Shown piece by piece: positions 36,476 through 47,776 of a stretch of 64,000 nucleotides of DNA. Under the pieces are notes generated by a model. That model made no database searches and was not told the DNA's origin. It saw only the letters and a program-made list of their open reading frames with translations. Numbering within the stretch: the first letter of the stretch is position 1; each line of letters starts with the position of its first letter. Both the position numbers and the translations under genes were made by a program. The DNA is from Zantedeschia hybrid cultivar (taxonomy: Eukaryota > Streptophyta > Magnoliopsida > Alismatales > Araceae), in contig JARZZO010000006.1 of assembly GCA_030544215.1 (NCBI GenBank), positions 52,614,501 through 52,678,500 on the forward strand. The letters run 5' to 3'.

Positions 36476-37516
36476 ATGGCACCGAAGCGGAGAGCTCCGG
36501 TGGCTCGGGGTGCGAGAGCAGGTGGTGGTGATTCGAGGGCAGAAGGTGATGATGTGGATCGTTTCAGGGAAACTATGATTGGGGCTACGTCTAGGCACCG
36601 GCAAGGAGTTGGGAATGAGGGATCCAATTCTCGAGACGGTCAGTCTACGATTCTGGAGCGGTTCTTGAAGTTGAAGACCCCTTCTTTTACAGGACGGCCG
36701 GTCTCAGACGAGGCAGCCCTTTGGATTAAGGAAATGGAGAAGGCATTTGATGTTCTCGAGTGTGCTGAGAATGACAAGACTTTGTTGGCGACTTACTTAT
36801 TGAAGGACAATGCATTTGAGTGGTGGGTCGCTACTAGAGGAATGATGTTTGCAGATAGGTCTTTGAGAGAGATCCCTTGGGAGATGTTTGTGAAAGAATT
36901 TAGTGGACGATACTTTTCGAGGCACGTTCAGAAGACGAAGGCAATGGAGTTTATGGAATTGGTACAGGACGACATGACGGTTTTAGAATACCAAGCGAAG
37001 TTTGTGGCTCTTGGAAAATTCGTACCACATATATCTGAGCACGAGGAAACTAGGACAGAGAGATTTGTGGATGGACTTCGCTACGATCTGAGGACAATGG
37101 TGGCACCTCAGCATTGTAGGGATCTGGCGTCAGCAGCACGGTGCGCGGCAGCGGTGGAGACTCAATTTCAGCAGATGGCGAGAGAATTGGAGCGTTCAGC
37201 ACGAGGGAAGCAGCAAGGCAGGAGCAGATCAACGATCTTTTCGTCAGGCAATCCGAGTTCCTTCGAGTTCAGGTCCCAAGAGGTGCCTTGCGGTGAGGGC
37301 AGAGACGGTTCGATACATCAGATGCAGGTTGTGGCTAGCGGACAGCAGGGAGCGAGGCAGGATGCGGTAGGTCATTGTTCCCTTTGTGGTGGTTACAATG
37401 GCAGTCGGACGTGTCCATTGGTCACTAGTGGTTGTTTTGGTTGTGGTAAGAGGGGGCATTTTCTGAGAAATTGTCCCCAGAAGAACCAGGCAGGTCAGGG
37501 ACCGAGCGGTGAGTAA
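36476..37516 (+). CDS. gag: Gag of gypsy unit 1 (346 aa)
   Basis: This nucleocapsid/capsid precursor would assemble virus-like particles in the cytoplasm. I chose the ATG at 36476 (MAPKRRAPVAR), which resembles plant chromovirus Gag starts; the frame is open upstream but has no earlier in-frame ATG. A retrotransposon Gag domain spans about residues 70-230 (WIKEMEKAF, then WEMFVKEFSGRYF, then QAKFVALGKF). The C-terminal zinc knuckle is CFGCGKRGHFLRNC (C-X2-C-X4-H-X4-C), preceded by a second Cys-rich stretch (CSLCGG). The protein stops shortly after the knuckle with no protease following. It is intact, so it could be expressed, but it needs enzymes from another element. Confidence 0.9.
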   Translation: MAPKRRAPVARGARAGGGDSRAEGDDVDRFRETMIGATSRHRQGVGNEGSNSRDGQSTILERFLKLKTPSFTGRPVSDEAALWIKEMEKAFDVLECAENDKTLLATYLLKDNAFEWWVATRGMMFADRSLREIPWEMFVKEFSGRYFSRHVQKTKAMEFMELVQDDMTVLEYQAKFVALGKFVPHISEHEETRTERFVDGLRYDLRTMVAPQHCRDLASAARCAAAVETQFQQMARELERSARGKQQGRSRSTIFSSGNPSSFEFRSQEVPCGEGRDGSIHQMQVVASGQQGARQDAVGHCSLCGGYNGSRTCPLVTSGCFGCGKRGHFLRNCPQKNQAGQGPSGE

Positions 37517-37880
37517 GTGTTCGAGGCGTGATTGGAGTCGCGTCTCTTTTTGGAAATTCGAGAGGTTGTACTAGATGAGCACTTTTACCTTGTCTTGTTT
37601 AGAGATGGTGGTGGTCTCGTGTGGCACTTGTATGTATTCGGGATGGTGGAGAAATCGGTTTTGTAATTTGTGCCTCGTTAATGTATAGTTGTTTTAATCT
37701 ATCAGCTCTTGTCGGAATTGAGGATCTTGGTTAACTTGGCATGGATGTGTTGGAACCCTGTGTGGGCGATTGGTGAGATTGATTGTTGTTATTGGTGTTT
37801 GTCGGCATGTGTGGGTTAGCCGAGTTGAGCATTGAGCGGTTGCAAATTTCGAGGACGAAATTCTTTTAAGGGGGGGAGAT
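37517..37880 (+). other. Gypsy unit 1 3' untranslated region and polypurine tract
   Basis: 364 bp without coding potential. It ends TTTCGAGGACGAAATTC, then TTTTAAGGGGGGGAGAT (to 37880) and LTR 2. That tail is typical of the pol 3' end and polypurine tract of plant chromoviruses, so the pol was deleted from between gag and this tail. Confidence 0.8.
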
Positions 37881-40570
37881 TGTAATGACTGAGATTTCGA
37901 GTTCTGTATTCGGGTCGGGTTCGGGCCGGATCCCCTGGTTTGGACCCTGGAGGGGTCTTGAGATTGCTGGCTGAATGGCGTCAACAGTGCTCGACGCCTT
38001 TCAAAAGGCGTCAGGGTGTGTAGACGCCATTTAGGTCTGTTGGTTGTTGCGCCACGTGGGCGGGTTTCGGGCCGCGAGAGTACGGCCCCTGTCAGATTTG
38101 TCTGAACGGCGTCCACCTCGATCGACGCGTTTCAGACTGCGACACCTGCGGTGTCAGGGTGCGACGCCAGAGCGTTGTCAGTACGGCCTGTCTTGTCGTC
38201 CGAACGGCGTCCGTGGTGGGCGACGCGTTTCAGACCGGTGTCGGTACGGCCGTCCTGTCAGACTGAATGGCGTCTGCCTCGATCGACGCGTTTTACCTCG
38301 TTCCAGATTGACCCCGCAAGCCTCCCCTTCTTTCCCTCACTTTCGCCTCTCCACTCTCTCTCTTCGCCCTCTCCGCTCCCTCCGCCCTCCTTCCTCCCTT
38401 CCCTTCCTCTTCTTCCTCTTCCAACTACTCCATAGCTTCCCTACCTCTCACCTCTACCTCCACCACCTTCCTCGCGGCGTTCCCTTCTCCGGACGGCGGC
38501 CGACGTCCCGGCGGAGTGGCGGCGTCCTCGAGGATACCGGCGGCGGCGTGGGGCGAGACGGGTCGGCGGCGAGGAGCTTGGAGGAGTTCAAGAACCGGTA
38601 AGGGGACGAACCTTGCATGTGATGTTCGTGTGATTCTCGGCGTGACGTGGTGTTTGGGGGATAGATTGAGCATGCTTAGGGGGGGGATTCCATGTGGGGA
38701 TGACGGTGTTTGTGATCGTGTTTTCGTAAGCATGATTGTGTGGTTGAGCTTCTCTCCTTCCACCTTTGATTTTGGGGTTTTCGGGGTGCCCGGGGTTCAA
38801 GGGTGAAGCCCTCGGGTCGAACCAGGAAACCTGGTTTCTGGCGCTAAATGGCGTCGGGCTGGGTCGACGCTTTTCCGAAAGACGTCCGGTCAGCACGACG
38901 CGTTTTAGCGCAGAAACCTTCCTGTGTGAGGTTTCCTGAGTTAGGGGTTATGTGCTAAATGACGTCATGGATGGACGATGCCTTTCAGAAGGACGTCGGG
39001 CCATCATGACGCCATTTAGGCAGGAAATGCCCCTGTATAAGGGTTCTGCAAATCTGGTTTTCTGGGTTGAAAGGCGTCGGGACACCCAGACGCGTTTTAA
39101 ATGGCGACTTCAACTGTGGACGCGTTTTAAGCAATAACCTGACGTTTAACTGAACCTGTATGAGGGACTTGAATGGCGTCGACCTCGGTCGACGCGATTC
39201 AAGCCAGAAGTACTATATTGCTGGTTTTTAGCATGTGTTTCACTGTGGAAGTTCTAAGGCATGTTTTATGTTGTACACTGTGATCGAGGACTTATGTGTG
39301 AGTGGAATTACAGCATGTTAAATGTGTATGTGTGTGTGCCTGTACGAATATGGATTCGGGATGACTGTGGTTTCCGTTTGTCACCATGGGCTGATGGGAG
39401 AAGGGCCATGGTGTCTGTGAGGAGGGGTACTTGTTGTGTTTCACCCTTGGCTGAGACAAGCAGAACCACCTTGAGCCCGTCGGGCCGGAGTAGCTGTGTG
39501 CTATCCGAGGGGTTGCTGTTTGGTCTCAGCGGGTCGGAGTTTCCCTTGGTTGTCGTGACAGCTTCTGGCGTGTTTCTTGCTGTGGAGCTGGTGGTGTTTC
39601 TGGTGGGAGTTGGTTTACCCATTAGCCAGTGGGCCTGATGTGACCTTTGATCAAGGTTACGAGTGGTACCTATAGCCCTTGGCCTGACGCAGCCCGGGAG
39701 AGTTGGGTTTGTGGGTAGTTCCTGTAGCTTCGGCTTGACGGGGGTTCGCCGGTCCCCAGGGCCCTCCTGAAGCGCTGAGGCCTAGCGTGGAGGCAATCCG
39801 GACGGTAGGACAGTAGTCTAGACTGCTTGTGTGCACACGTAGCTGGCAGTGGCGGTACACTGAGTCCAGCTAGTCCTAGTTTGGCTCACTGCCTCACCCT
39901 ACAGTGCCCCGGAACACTGTAGGGGTGGACAGGCGTGAGTAGTGGTAGTGTTGGGAGGCGACGTCTGACTTCGGTCGACAGTGTGGTTCAGTCGCTTCGT
40001 GGACTTTGACTGTGAGTCGTGGCTCTGTGTTGGGTTTTACTGGTTACTTAGAATGGTTCTTGTTACACTGCTTACCGTGCGTTTCATATCAGAGTTGGGT
40101 GTTGTGTTTACTGCTTTACTTAATTGCCATATATTCCTGTTGTTACACTTGTGGGTGTGTGAGTGGGAGGTAGGGGATCGGATGATCCCTACTGAGCCCA
40201 TTTCTGGTGTGGCTCACTCCCTGCGGTTTCAGGTGTGGACCTCGAGGCGAGCGGAAGCGTGGTGTCTTCTTGGTGTGCGGACCAGCAGCTGTCTTAGTTC
40301 CGGGGTATGCCCCGTTGTTGTTGTACTTCCTTCTGCCTGTACTTATTTAACTGTTGGACATGTAATTATTGTTGGACTGTATACGGACATTATTATTTTT
40401 CTTCCTGCGCACTTGCTTACCTTTGTAGTCCGTGCGATTGTTATATTTAGCCTTGTTTAGCACTTACTCCTCCAGACGTGTTGTGTGAGATCCGGGTATG
40501 AACCCGCAGTTAATGGGCCGACATCCATTTAGTGACCGGGTCTCCGGTCATAGGATGGCGGGTCGTTACA
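37881..40570 (+). repeat. Gypsy dimer LTR 2, recombinant (2690 bp)
   Basis: Its left part carries the LTR 3 state at 37899-37900, 38801, 38979, 39034 and 39855. Its right part carries the LTR 1 state at 40392, 40443 and 40505. This is the pattern expected of a crossover between a 3' LTR and a 5' LTR, placed between 39855 and 40392. Confidence 0.9.
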
Positions 40571-40572
40571 GT

Positions 40573-40584
40573 TGGTATCAGAGC
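40573..40584 (+). other. Primer binding site, gypsy unit 2
   Basis: TGGTATCAGAGC, two bases after LTR 2. Confidence 0.9.
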
Positions 40585-40725
40585 TCAGTCTGGTCGAGTA
40601 TGTGATAAACTGGGTTAGATATTATAGTCCAACAATAAGTGCGAGTCTGTACAGGCGATGGCTGCTGGTGTAGATTGATAGGATTTGACGTATTTTGTGT
40701 TCGATTTGCGCGTTGTGGAGCAGCG

Positions 40726-41766
40726 ATGGCACCGAAGCGGAGAGCTCCGGTGGCTCGGGGTGCGAGAGCAGGTGGTGGTGATTCGAGGGCAGAAGGTGAT
40801 GATGTGGATCGTTTCAGGGAAACTATGATTGGGGCTACGTCTAGGCACCGGCAAGGAGTTGGGAATGAGGGATCCAATTCTCGAGACGGTCAGTCTACGA
40901 TTCTGGAGCGGTTCTTGAAGTTGAAGACCCCTTCTTTTACAGGATGGCCGGTCTCAGACGAGGCAGCCCTTTGGATTAAGGAAATGGAGAAGGCATTTGA
41001 TGTTCTCGAGTGTGCTGAGAATGACAAGACTTTGTTGGCGACTTACTTATTGAAGGACAATGCATTTGAGTGGTGGGTCGCTACTAGAGGAATGATGTTT
41101 GCAGATAGGTCTTTGAGAGAGATCCCTTGGGAGATGTTTGTGAAAGAATTTAGTGGACGATACTTTTCGAGGCACGTTCAGAAGACGAAGGCAATGGAGT
41201 TTATGAAATTGGTACAGGACGACATGACGGTTTTAGAATACCAAGCGAAGTTTGTGGCTCTTGGAAAATTCGTACCACATATATCTGAGCACGAGGAAAC
41301 TAGGACAGAGAGATTTGTGGATGGACTTCGCTACGATCTGAGGACAATGGTGGCACCTCAGCATTGTAGGGATCTGGCGTCAGCAGCACGGTGCGCGGCA
41401 GCGGTGGAGACTCAATTTCAGCAGATGGCGAGAGAATTGGAGCGTTCAGCACGAGGGAAGCAGCAAGGCAGGAGCAGATCAACGATCTTTTCGTCAGGCA
41501 ATCCGAGTTCCTTCGAGTTCAGGTCCCAAGAGGTGCCTTGCGGTGAGGGCAGAGACGGTTCGATACATCAGATGCAGGTTGTGGCTAGCGGACAGCAGGG
41601 AGCGAGGCAGGATGCGGTAGGTCATTGTTCCCTTTGTGGTGGTTACAATGGCAGTCGGACGTGTCCATTGGTCACTAGTGGTTGTTTTGGTTGTGGTAAG
41701 AGGGGGCATTTTCTGAGAAATTGTCCCCAGAAGAACCAGGCAGGTCAGGGACCGAGCGGTGAGTAA
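40726..41766 (+). CDS. gag: Gag of gypsy unit 2 (346 aa)
   Basis: This is the second copy of the same intact Gag. It has the same start (MAPKRRAPVAR), the same retrotransposon Gag domain and the same CFGCGKRGHFLRNC knuckle. It differs from unit 1 at two residues: Arg to Trp in FTGRPVS (base 40945) and Glu to Lys in MEFMELV (base 41206). Both are C-to-T or G-to-A changes. No protease or polymerase follows. If both units are transcribed, two nearly identical Gag proteins could be made from one locus. Confidence 0.9.
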   Translation: MAPKRRAPVARGARAGGGDSRAEGDDVDRFRETMIGATSRHRQGVGNEGSNSRDGQSTILERFLKLKTPSFTGWPVSDEAALWIKEMEKAFDVLECAENDKTLLATYLLKDNAFEWWVATRGMMFADRSLREIPWEMFVKEFSGRYFSRHVQKTKAMEFMKLVQDDMTVLEYQAKFVALGKFVPHISEHEETRTERFVDGLRYDLRTMVAPQHCRDLASAARCAAAVETQFQQMARELERSARGKQQGRSRSTIFSSGNPSSFEFRSQEVPCGEGRDGSIHQMQVVASGQQGARQDAVGHCSLCGGYNGSRTCPLVTSGCFGCGKRGHFLRNCPQKNQAGQGPSGE

Positions 41767-42130
41767 GTGTTCGAGGCGTGATTGGAGTCGCGTCTCTTTT
41801 TGGAAATTCGAGAGGTTGTACTAGATGAGCACTTTTACCTTGTCTTGTTTAGAGATGGTGGTGGTCTCGTGTGGCACTTGTATGTATTCGGGATGGTGGA
41901 GAAATCGGTTTTGTAATTTGTGCCTCGTTAATGTATGGTTGTTTTAATCTATCAGCTCTTGTCGGAATTGAGGATCTTGGTTAACTTGGCATGGATGTGT
42001 TGGAACCCTGTGTGGGCGATTGGTGAGATTGATTGTTGTTATTGGTGTTTGTCGGCATGTGTGGGTTAGCCGAGTTGAGCATTGAGCGGTTGCAAATTTC
42101 GAGGACGAAATTCTTTTAAGGGGGGGAGAT
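41767..42130 (+). other. Gypsy unit 2 3' untranslated region and polypurine tract
   Basis: As in unit 1, with one visible change (41937 G where 37687 is A). The purine tract TTTTAAGGGGGGGAGAT abuts LTR 3. Confidence 0.8.
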
Positions 42131-44820
42131 TGTAATGACTGAGATTTCGAGTTCTGTATTCGGGTCGGGTTCGGGCCGGATCCCCTGGTTTGGACCCTGG
42201 AGGGGTCTTGAGATTGCTGGCTGAATGGCGTCAACAGTGCTCGACGCCTTTCAAAAGGCGTCAGGGTGTGTAGACGCCATTTAGGTCTGTTGGTTGTTGC
42301 GCCACGTGGGCGGGTTTCGGGCCGCGAGAGTACGGCCCCTGTCAGATTTGTCTGAACGGCGTCCACCTCGATCGACGCGTTTCAGACTGCGACACCTGCG
42401 GTGTCAGGGTGCGACGCCAGAGCGTTGTCAGTACGGCCTGTCTTGTCGTCCGAACGGCGTCCGTGGTGGGCGACGCGTTTCAGACCGGTGTCGGTACGGC
42501 CGTCCTGTCAGACTGAATGGCGTCTGCCTCGATCGACGCGTTTTACCTCGTTCCAGATTGACCCCGCAAGCCTCCCCTTCTTTCCCTCACTTTCGCCTCT
42601 CCACTCTCTCTCTTCGCCCTCTCCGCTCCCTCCGCCCTCCTTCCTCCCTTCCCTTCCTCTTCTTCCTCTTCCAACTACTCCATAGCTTCCCTACCTCTCA
42701 CCTCTACCTCCACCACCTTCCTCGCGGCGTTCCCTTCTCCGGACGGCGGCCGACGTCCCGGCGGAGTGGCGGCGTCCTCGAGGATACCGGCGGCGGCGTG
42801 GGGCGAGACGGGTCGGCGGCGAGGAGCTTGGAGGAGTTCAAGAACCGGTAAGGGGACGAACCTTGCATGTGATGTTCGTGTGATTCTCGGCGTGACGTGG
42901 TGTTTGGGGGATAGATTGAGCATGCTTAGGGGGGGGATTCCATGTGGGGATGACGGTGTTTGTGATCGTGTTTTCGTAAGCATGATTGTGTGGTTGAGCT
43001 TCTCTCCTTCCACCTTTGATTTTGGGGTTTTCGGGGTGCCCGGGGTTCAAGGGTGAAGCCCTCGGGTCGAACCAGGAAACCTGGTTTCTGGCGCTAAATG
43101 GCGTCGGGCTGGGTCGACGCTTTTCCGAAAGACGTCCGGTCAGCACGACGCGTTTTAGCGCAGAAACCTTCCTGTGTGAGGTTTCCTGAGTTAGGGGTTA
43201 TGTGCTAAATGACGTCATGGATGGACGATGCCTTTCAGAAGGACGTCGGGCCATCATGACGCCATTTAGGCAGGAAATGCCCCTGTATAAGGGTTCTGCA
43301 AATCTGGTTTTCTGGGTTGAAAGGCGTCGGGACACCCAGACGCGTTTTAAATGGCGACTTCAACTGTGGACGCGTTTTAAGCAATAACCTGACGTTTAAC
43401 TGAACCTGTATGAGGGACTTGAATGGCGTCGACCTCGGTCGACGCGATTCAAGCCAGAAGTACTATATTGCTGGTTTTTAGCATGTGTTTCACTGTGGAA
43501 GTTCTAAGGCATGTTTTATGTTGTACACTGTGATCGAGGACTTATGTGTGAGTGGAATTACAGCATGTTAAATGTGTATGTGTGTGTGCCTGTACGAATA
43601 TGGATTCGGGATGACTGTGGTTTCCGTTTGTCACCATGGGCTGATGGGAGAAGGGCCATGGTGTCTGTGAGGAGGGGTACTTGTTGTGTTTCACCCTTGG
43701 CTGAGACAAGCAGAACCACCTTGAGCCCGTCGGGCCGGAGTAGCTGTGTGCTATCCGAGGGGTTGCTGTTTGGTCTCAGCGGGTCGGAGTTTCCCTTGGT
43801 TGTCGTGACAGCTTCTGGCGTGTTTCTTGCTGTGGAGCTGGTGGTGTTTCTGGTGGGAGTTGGTTTACCCATTAGCCAGTGGGCCTGATGTGACCTTTGA
43901 TCAAGGTTACGAGTGGTACCTATAGCCCTTGGCCTGACGCAGCCCGGGAGAGTTGGGTTTGTGGGTAGTTCCTGTAGCTTCGGCTTGACGGGGGTTCGCC
44001 GGTCCCCAGGGCCCTCCTGAAGCGCTGAGGCCTAGCGTGGAGGCAATCCGGACGGTAGGACAGTAGTCTAGACTGCTTGTGTGCACACGTAGCTGGCAGT
44101 GGCGGTACACTGAGTCCAGCTAGTCCTAGTTTGGCTCACTGCCTCACCCTACAGTGCCCCGGAACACTGTAGGGGTGGACAGGCGTGAGTAGTGGTAGTG
44201 TTGGGAGGCGACGTCTGACTTCGGTCGACAGTGTGGTTCAGTCGCTTCGTGGACTTTGACTGTGAGTCGTGGCTCTGTGTTGGGTTTTACTGGTTACTTA
44301 GAATGGTTCTTGTTACACTGCTTACCGTGCGTTTCATATCAGAGTTGGGTGTTGTGTTTACTGCTTTACTTAATTGCCATATATTCCTGTTGTTACACTT
44401 GTGGGTGTGTGAGTGGGAGGTAGGGGATCGGATGATCCCTACTGAGCCCATTTCTGGTGTGGCTCACTCCCTGCGGTTTCAGGTGTGGACCTCGAGGCGA
44501 GCGGAAGCGTGGTGTCTTCTTGGTGTGCGGACCAGCAGCTGTCTTAGTTCCGGGGTATGCCCCGTTGTTGTTGTACTTCCTTCTGCCTGTACTTATTTAA
44601 CTGTTGGACATGTAATTATTGTTGGACTGTATACGGACATTGTTATTTTTCTTCCTGCGCACTTGCTTACCTTTGTAGTCCGTGCGATTGTTCTATTTAG
44701 CCTTGTTTAGCACTTACTCCTCCAGACGTGTTGTGTGAGATCCGGGTATGAACCTGCAGTTAATGGGCCGACATCCATTTAGTGACCGGGTCTCCGGTCA
44801 TAGGATGGCGGGTCGTTACA
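42131..44820 (+). repeat. Gypsy dimer LTR 3 (2690 bp)
   Basis: It has the same ends as LTR 1. Private changes lie at 44642, 44693 and 44755. It is followed by the TTGAT TSD and the resumed pol of element C. Confidence 0.95.
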
Positions 44821-44825
44821 TTGAT

Positions 44826-45435
44826 AATGCTCTTAAGAAGAGCAAGAATTGTGTGAACCAGGCCTACATGTGGCATTGTAGACTTGGGCACATTGGCGAA
44901 AGCAGGTTGCAAAAGTTGCACAAGCATGGTTACTTAACTACATTCGATTACGAATCGTTTGCAACATGTGAATCCTGCCTTATGGGAAAGATGGAAAAGT
45001 CTCCATTTACTGGACATGGAGAACGTGCCAAGGACATTCTGGAACTAATACATTCGGATGTATGTGATCCCATGTCTACCCAAGCCAAAGGTGGCTTTTC
45101 TTACTTCATCACGTTCATCGATGACTTCTCAAGATTCGGCTATGTGTACTTAATGAAGTACAAGTCGGAAGCATTTGAGAAGTTCAAGGAGCTCAAGAAT
45201 GAGGTAGAGAAGCAGTTAGGAAAGAGTATTAAAGCTCTTCGATTAGATCAAGGAGGAGAATACTTAAGTACTAACTTCACACAATTCTTAAAGGATAATG
45301 GTATCCTTTCTCAGCTGACCCCTCTATATATACCACAGATGAATGTTGTCTCAGAAAGGAGGAATCGCACCTTGTTGGACATGGTGCGATCCATGATGAG
45401 CTTTTCGGGATTACCAGTGTCCCTCTGGGGGTATG
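44826..45435 (+). pseudogene. Copia integrase segment of element C
   Basis: This continues the C polyprotein after the gypsy dimer. It opens with the pre-integrase zinc site (WHCRLGH, later CESCLMGK), then the catalytic core with HSDVC (first Asp), LRLDQGGEY (second Asp) and VSERRNRT (Glu). All three acidic residues are in place over about 200 open codons. It ends after SLWGYVL, where the sequence changes to the start of element G. The frame itself is undamaged here, unlike the gag end of C, but the protein lacks its polymerase and RNase H parts. Confidence 0.85.
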
Positions 45436-46746
45436 TGTTGACATGCTAATTTTGACATCATTTTGAGTAAATTTCATATCATATGATAATGCCTTATAAT
45501 GGTCTAATATTTAATCATTGATTAATTTTTATTGGTCTTTTTGAGTGTCGAGTTTAACAGACATGTTTAAGTTAATCAATTAAATTGATTTTAACTCAAA
45601 TTTCAGTTGAAATATGAAGAAGTTTAAAAGACGTCGACCTGTATGGATGCCATTTAGAGTTTATTCTTATTTTAACGTTTAAATTTGAATTTAATTAATT
45701 GATTAATTAGCTAAAAGACGTCTACCGGTCACGACGCGTTTTAGGTTTCCTAAGTTATTTCTACTTCTCTTCCGGATGTTTATCCTTATCTTAATTAGTG
45801 TAAAAGGCGTCTCCCATGAGCGACGCGTTTTAGCTAATACAGATAAAGTTGAATTTTCCGAGATGTTTATCTTTATCCTAATCAATCTGAAAGGCGTCGT
45901 TTATGGTCGACGCGTTTTAGATAATTACAGATAAAGATGAATTAATCTGTATTTATCTGTTGGTTAAGATGGATAAATCCCAAATTTCTCCATGTAAATC
46001 CGCGGACGCAAAGGAAGTCTATAAATACCCTGCATCTTGAATGGGTGATTAGTTAGTGATTGAAGAGTTAATTGAAGATCGAAGCAACAATATCCAAACG
46101 CCGAAGTGCTGTTGTTTCCAGAAGTCGGCGTTCGTTCTTCATCCATTCAAGATCAAGGCTTTCCATTCTTCATTCAATCGGCATAAGTTTTTTCAATTCA
46201 TTTCTGCATTCTTTTCATATTCACATCTTCATTAGTCTTGAATTCTTCATCACATCACTCCATGCAACACACACTACACTAGCATCATCTTCAAAACCAA
46301 TTTACAGGGGTTTCAAAGACCATCCCAACAAGTGAGTTTTCTATGTTTAGTTGCATGTTTAAAACTTTGTTTAGAATGAATACTACTTCTGCCTGAATTC
46401 TCATCGTTCCTTCATTTCTTTCTATTTTCTGCAAGGTTCAAAGGAGAATCAAAGGGGAAGAAATCAACAAACAAATCACAAGGACTCTGGACGATCCTCA
46501 AACTCAATAGAAATCAAAGCAAGAACAAAGAAAAGGAAGGGCTCTCTTTCTTCAGCCGGCTGAAGAGGGGGAATCAAGAGCTCAACATCTCCCACGTTCA
46601 AACAGGTAGGCGATCAAACTCTTTCTATTGGAACTTTTAAGTCAAAAGTTTCTGGCGATCACTTAGTTTCTTTTTATTAGGTTTATTTTGCACCTAAACA
46701 ACATAGATTCTTCATGATAATCACACACCCATTCTAAGCACTCACA
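45436..46746 (+). repeat. Probable 5' LTR of element G
   Basis: It starts TGTTGACATGC and most likely ends ACTCACA just before a primer-like site. It has TATAAATA at 46020-46027 and four GACGTC/GGCGTC...GACGCGTTTTA modules between 45627 and 45920. The 3' boundary is tentative; other CA ends lie near 46330. Confidence 0.5.
46020..46027 (+). promoter_or_regulatory. TATA box of element G
   Basis: TATAAATA lies about 585 bp into the probable LTR, a reasonable place for its promoter. Confidence 0.55.
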
Positions 46747-46753
46747 GCTTTTT

Positions 46754-46771
46754 TGGCGATCACGGTGGGAC
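46754..46771 (+). other. Primer-binding-like site of G
   Basis: TGGCGATCACGGTGGGAC agrees at about 14 of 18 positions with the tRNA-Lys-type site of several plant Tat elements. A partial copy, TGGCGATCAC, lies at 46653-46662. Confidence 0.4.
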
Positions 46772-47776
46772 TTGGTCTCGCCATCTTTTAGTTCTTTTGT
46801 TCTTGCTGTTATCAATCGGGCACCCACGGTGCACCACCTGTGTCTCTCGACACGTCCTCACCAATTGGTGAGTTTTTTTAATTTAGTTATCATTCCCACG
46901 TGCACCACGTGCACACCCCTGCGGCAAGATCTTTCCCTCCTCGTTGATTAGTTAAAAAACTGTTTTTGTGATGAAATGTTGTGTGATTGATTGATATCTT
47001 AGTTGTTTATTTGATAAAATCATCCTGTTAAAATCTGAAACAAAAAAAATCTTGCATGAGCTGATTATTTATTGTTTTTATCTTGTTTAAGGAGAAATCA
47101 ATCCAGAAATTCCTCTTGGAAAATTGCTTCTGCGACTTGAAAAGCGTCCAGGAACACTGACGCATTTCAAATTGCGTCGGTTAACCTAGATGCTTTTCAG
47201 TCTTATTTCTCTGCTATTTGCAATCTGAGCTTCTGGGAAAAATTAAGACTTTGTTTGAATAGCGTCGACTAACCTCGACGCGATTCAGGCAGTTTCTTAT
47301 TTCTTCTTCAGTTCTCAGATTTTTGTGATCTATGTGCTAATTACCCATTATGTATTAAGCATTAGAGGCCATCCAGGCTACAGGTCATACGCATTGAGGC
47401 TAACACCCTCCTTTTCTTAGGAACACTCTACTTGACGTCATCAACTCTCTCTGATTGGGTCGGTCCCTCGATCAGACCAGAGTAGTTGGCGTTAGGGCCT
47501 CCGTAAGTCCCCAAAATCAAGGTACTCCTCCTTGATCATCGGGCTGGTTGTACCAGTTGAAGTCCTGGTTAGATTCCATAAACGTTGTGAGAGAAAGCCA
47601 TAGAAAATAACGGTGGACATTGAACTGAAACTAGGATCCCATCCCTTGAGCGAATTTGTGGTTTAATTAAATCCAAATAACTCAACAAGGAATCTTAAAA
47701 TCACGCTAAACATCCACTTGTTTGTTTAAATATCTGTACAACTTGTTTGCCAATCCTTGAAAAAGAATCTAACATC
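46772..47776 (+). other. Leader of element G
   Basis: Non-coding stretch between the primer-like site and gag. It holds three more GCGTC...GACGC-type modules (about 47140-47290; for example TTGAATAGCGTCG...CGACGCGATTCA). No gene seen. Confidence 0.5.

Larger units (their letters stand above)
33631..44820 (+). mobile_element. Gag-only Ty3/gypsy element as a tandem dimer (LTR-gag-LTR-gag-LTR)
   Basis: Three 2690-bp LTRs (33631, 37881, 42131) alternate with two 1560-bp interiors, a 4250-bp period. A single TSD pair TTGAT flanks the whole array (33626-33630 and 44821-44825). Each interior has a primer site, one gag and a polypurine tract, but no protease, reverse transcriptase, RNase H or integrase. 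Repeat units are almost identical. The array is best read as one integrated element later duplicated by unequal LTR recombination. Confidence 0.95.
29337..45435 (+). mobile_element. Family-C copia element, pol-truncated, split by gypsy dimer
   Basis: The 5' LTR (29337-30890), primer site, leader, damaged gag-pro (32900-33630) and integrase (44826-45435) are present. The gypsy dimer (33631-44820) sits between with TSD TTGAT. Removing the dimer and one TSD restores the reading frame across the site. The element stops in the integrase C-terminal side at about 45435, where element G begins. The polymerase, RNase H and 3' LTR are not in the window. Confidence 0.88.
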
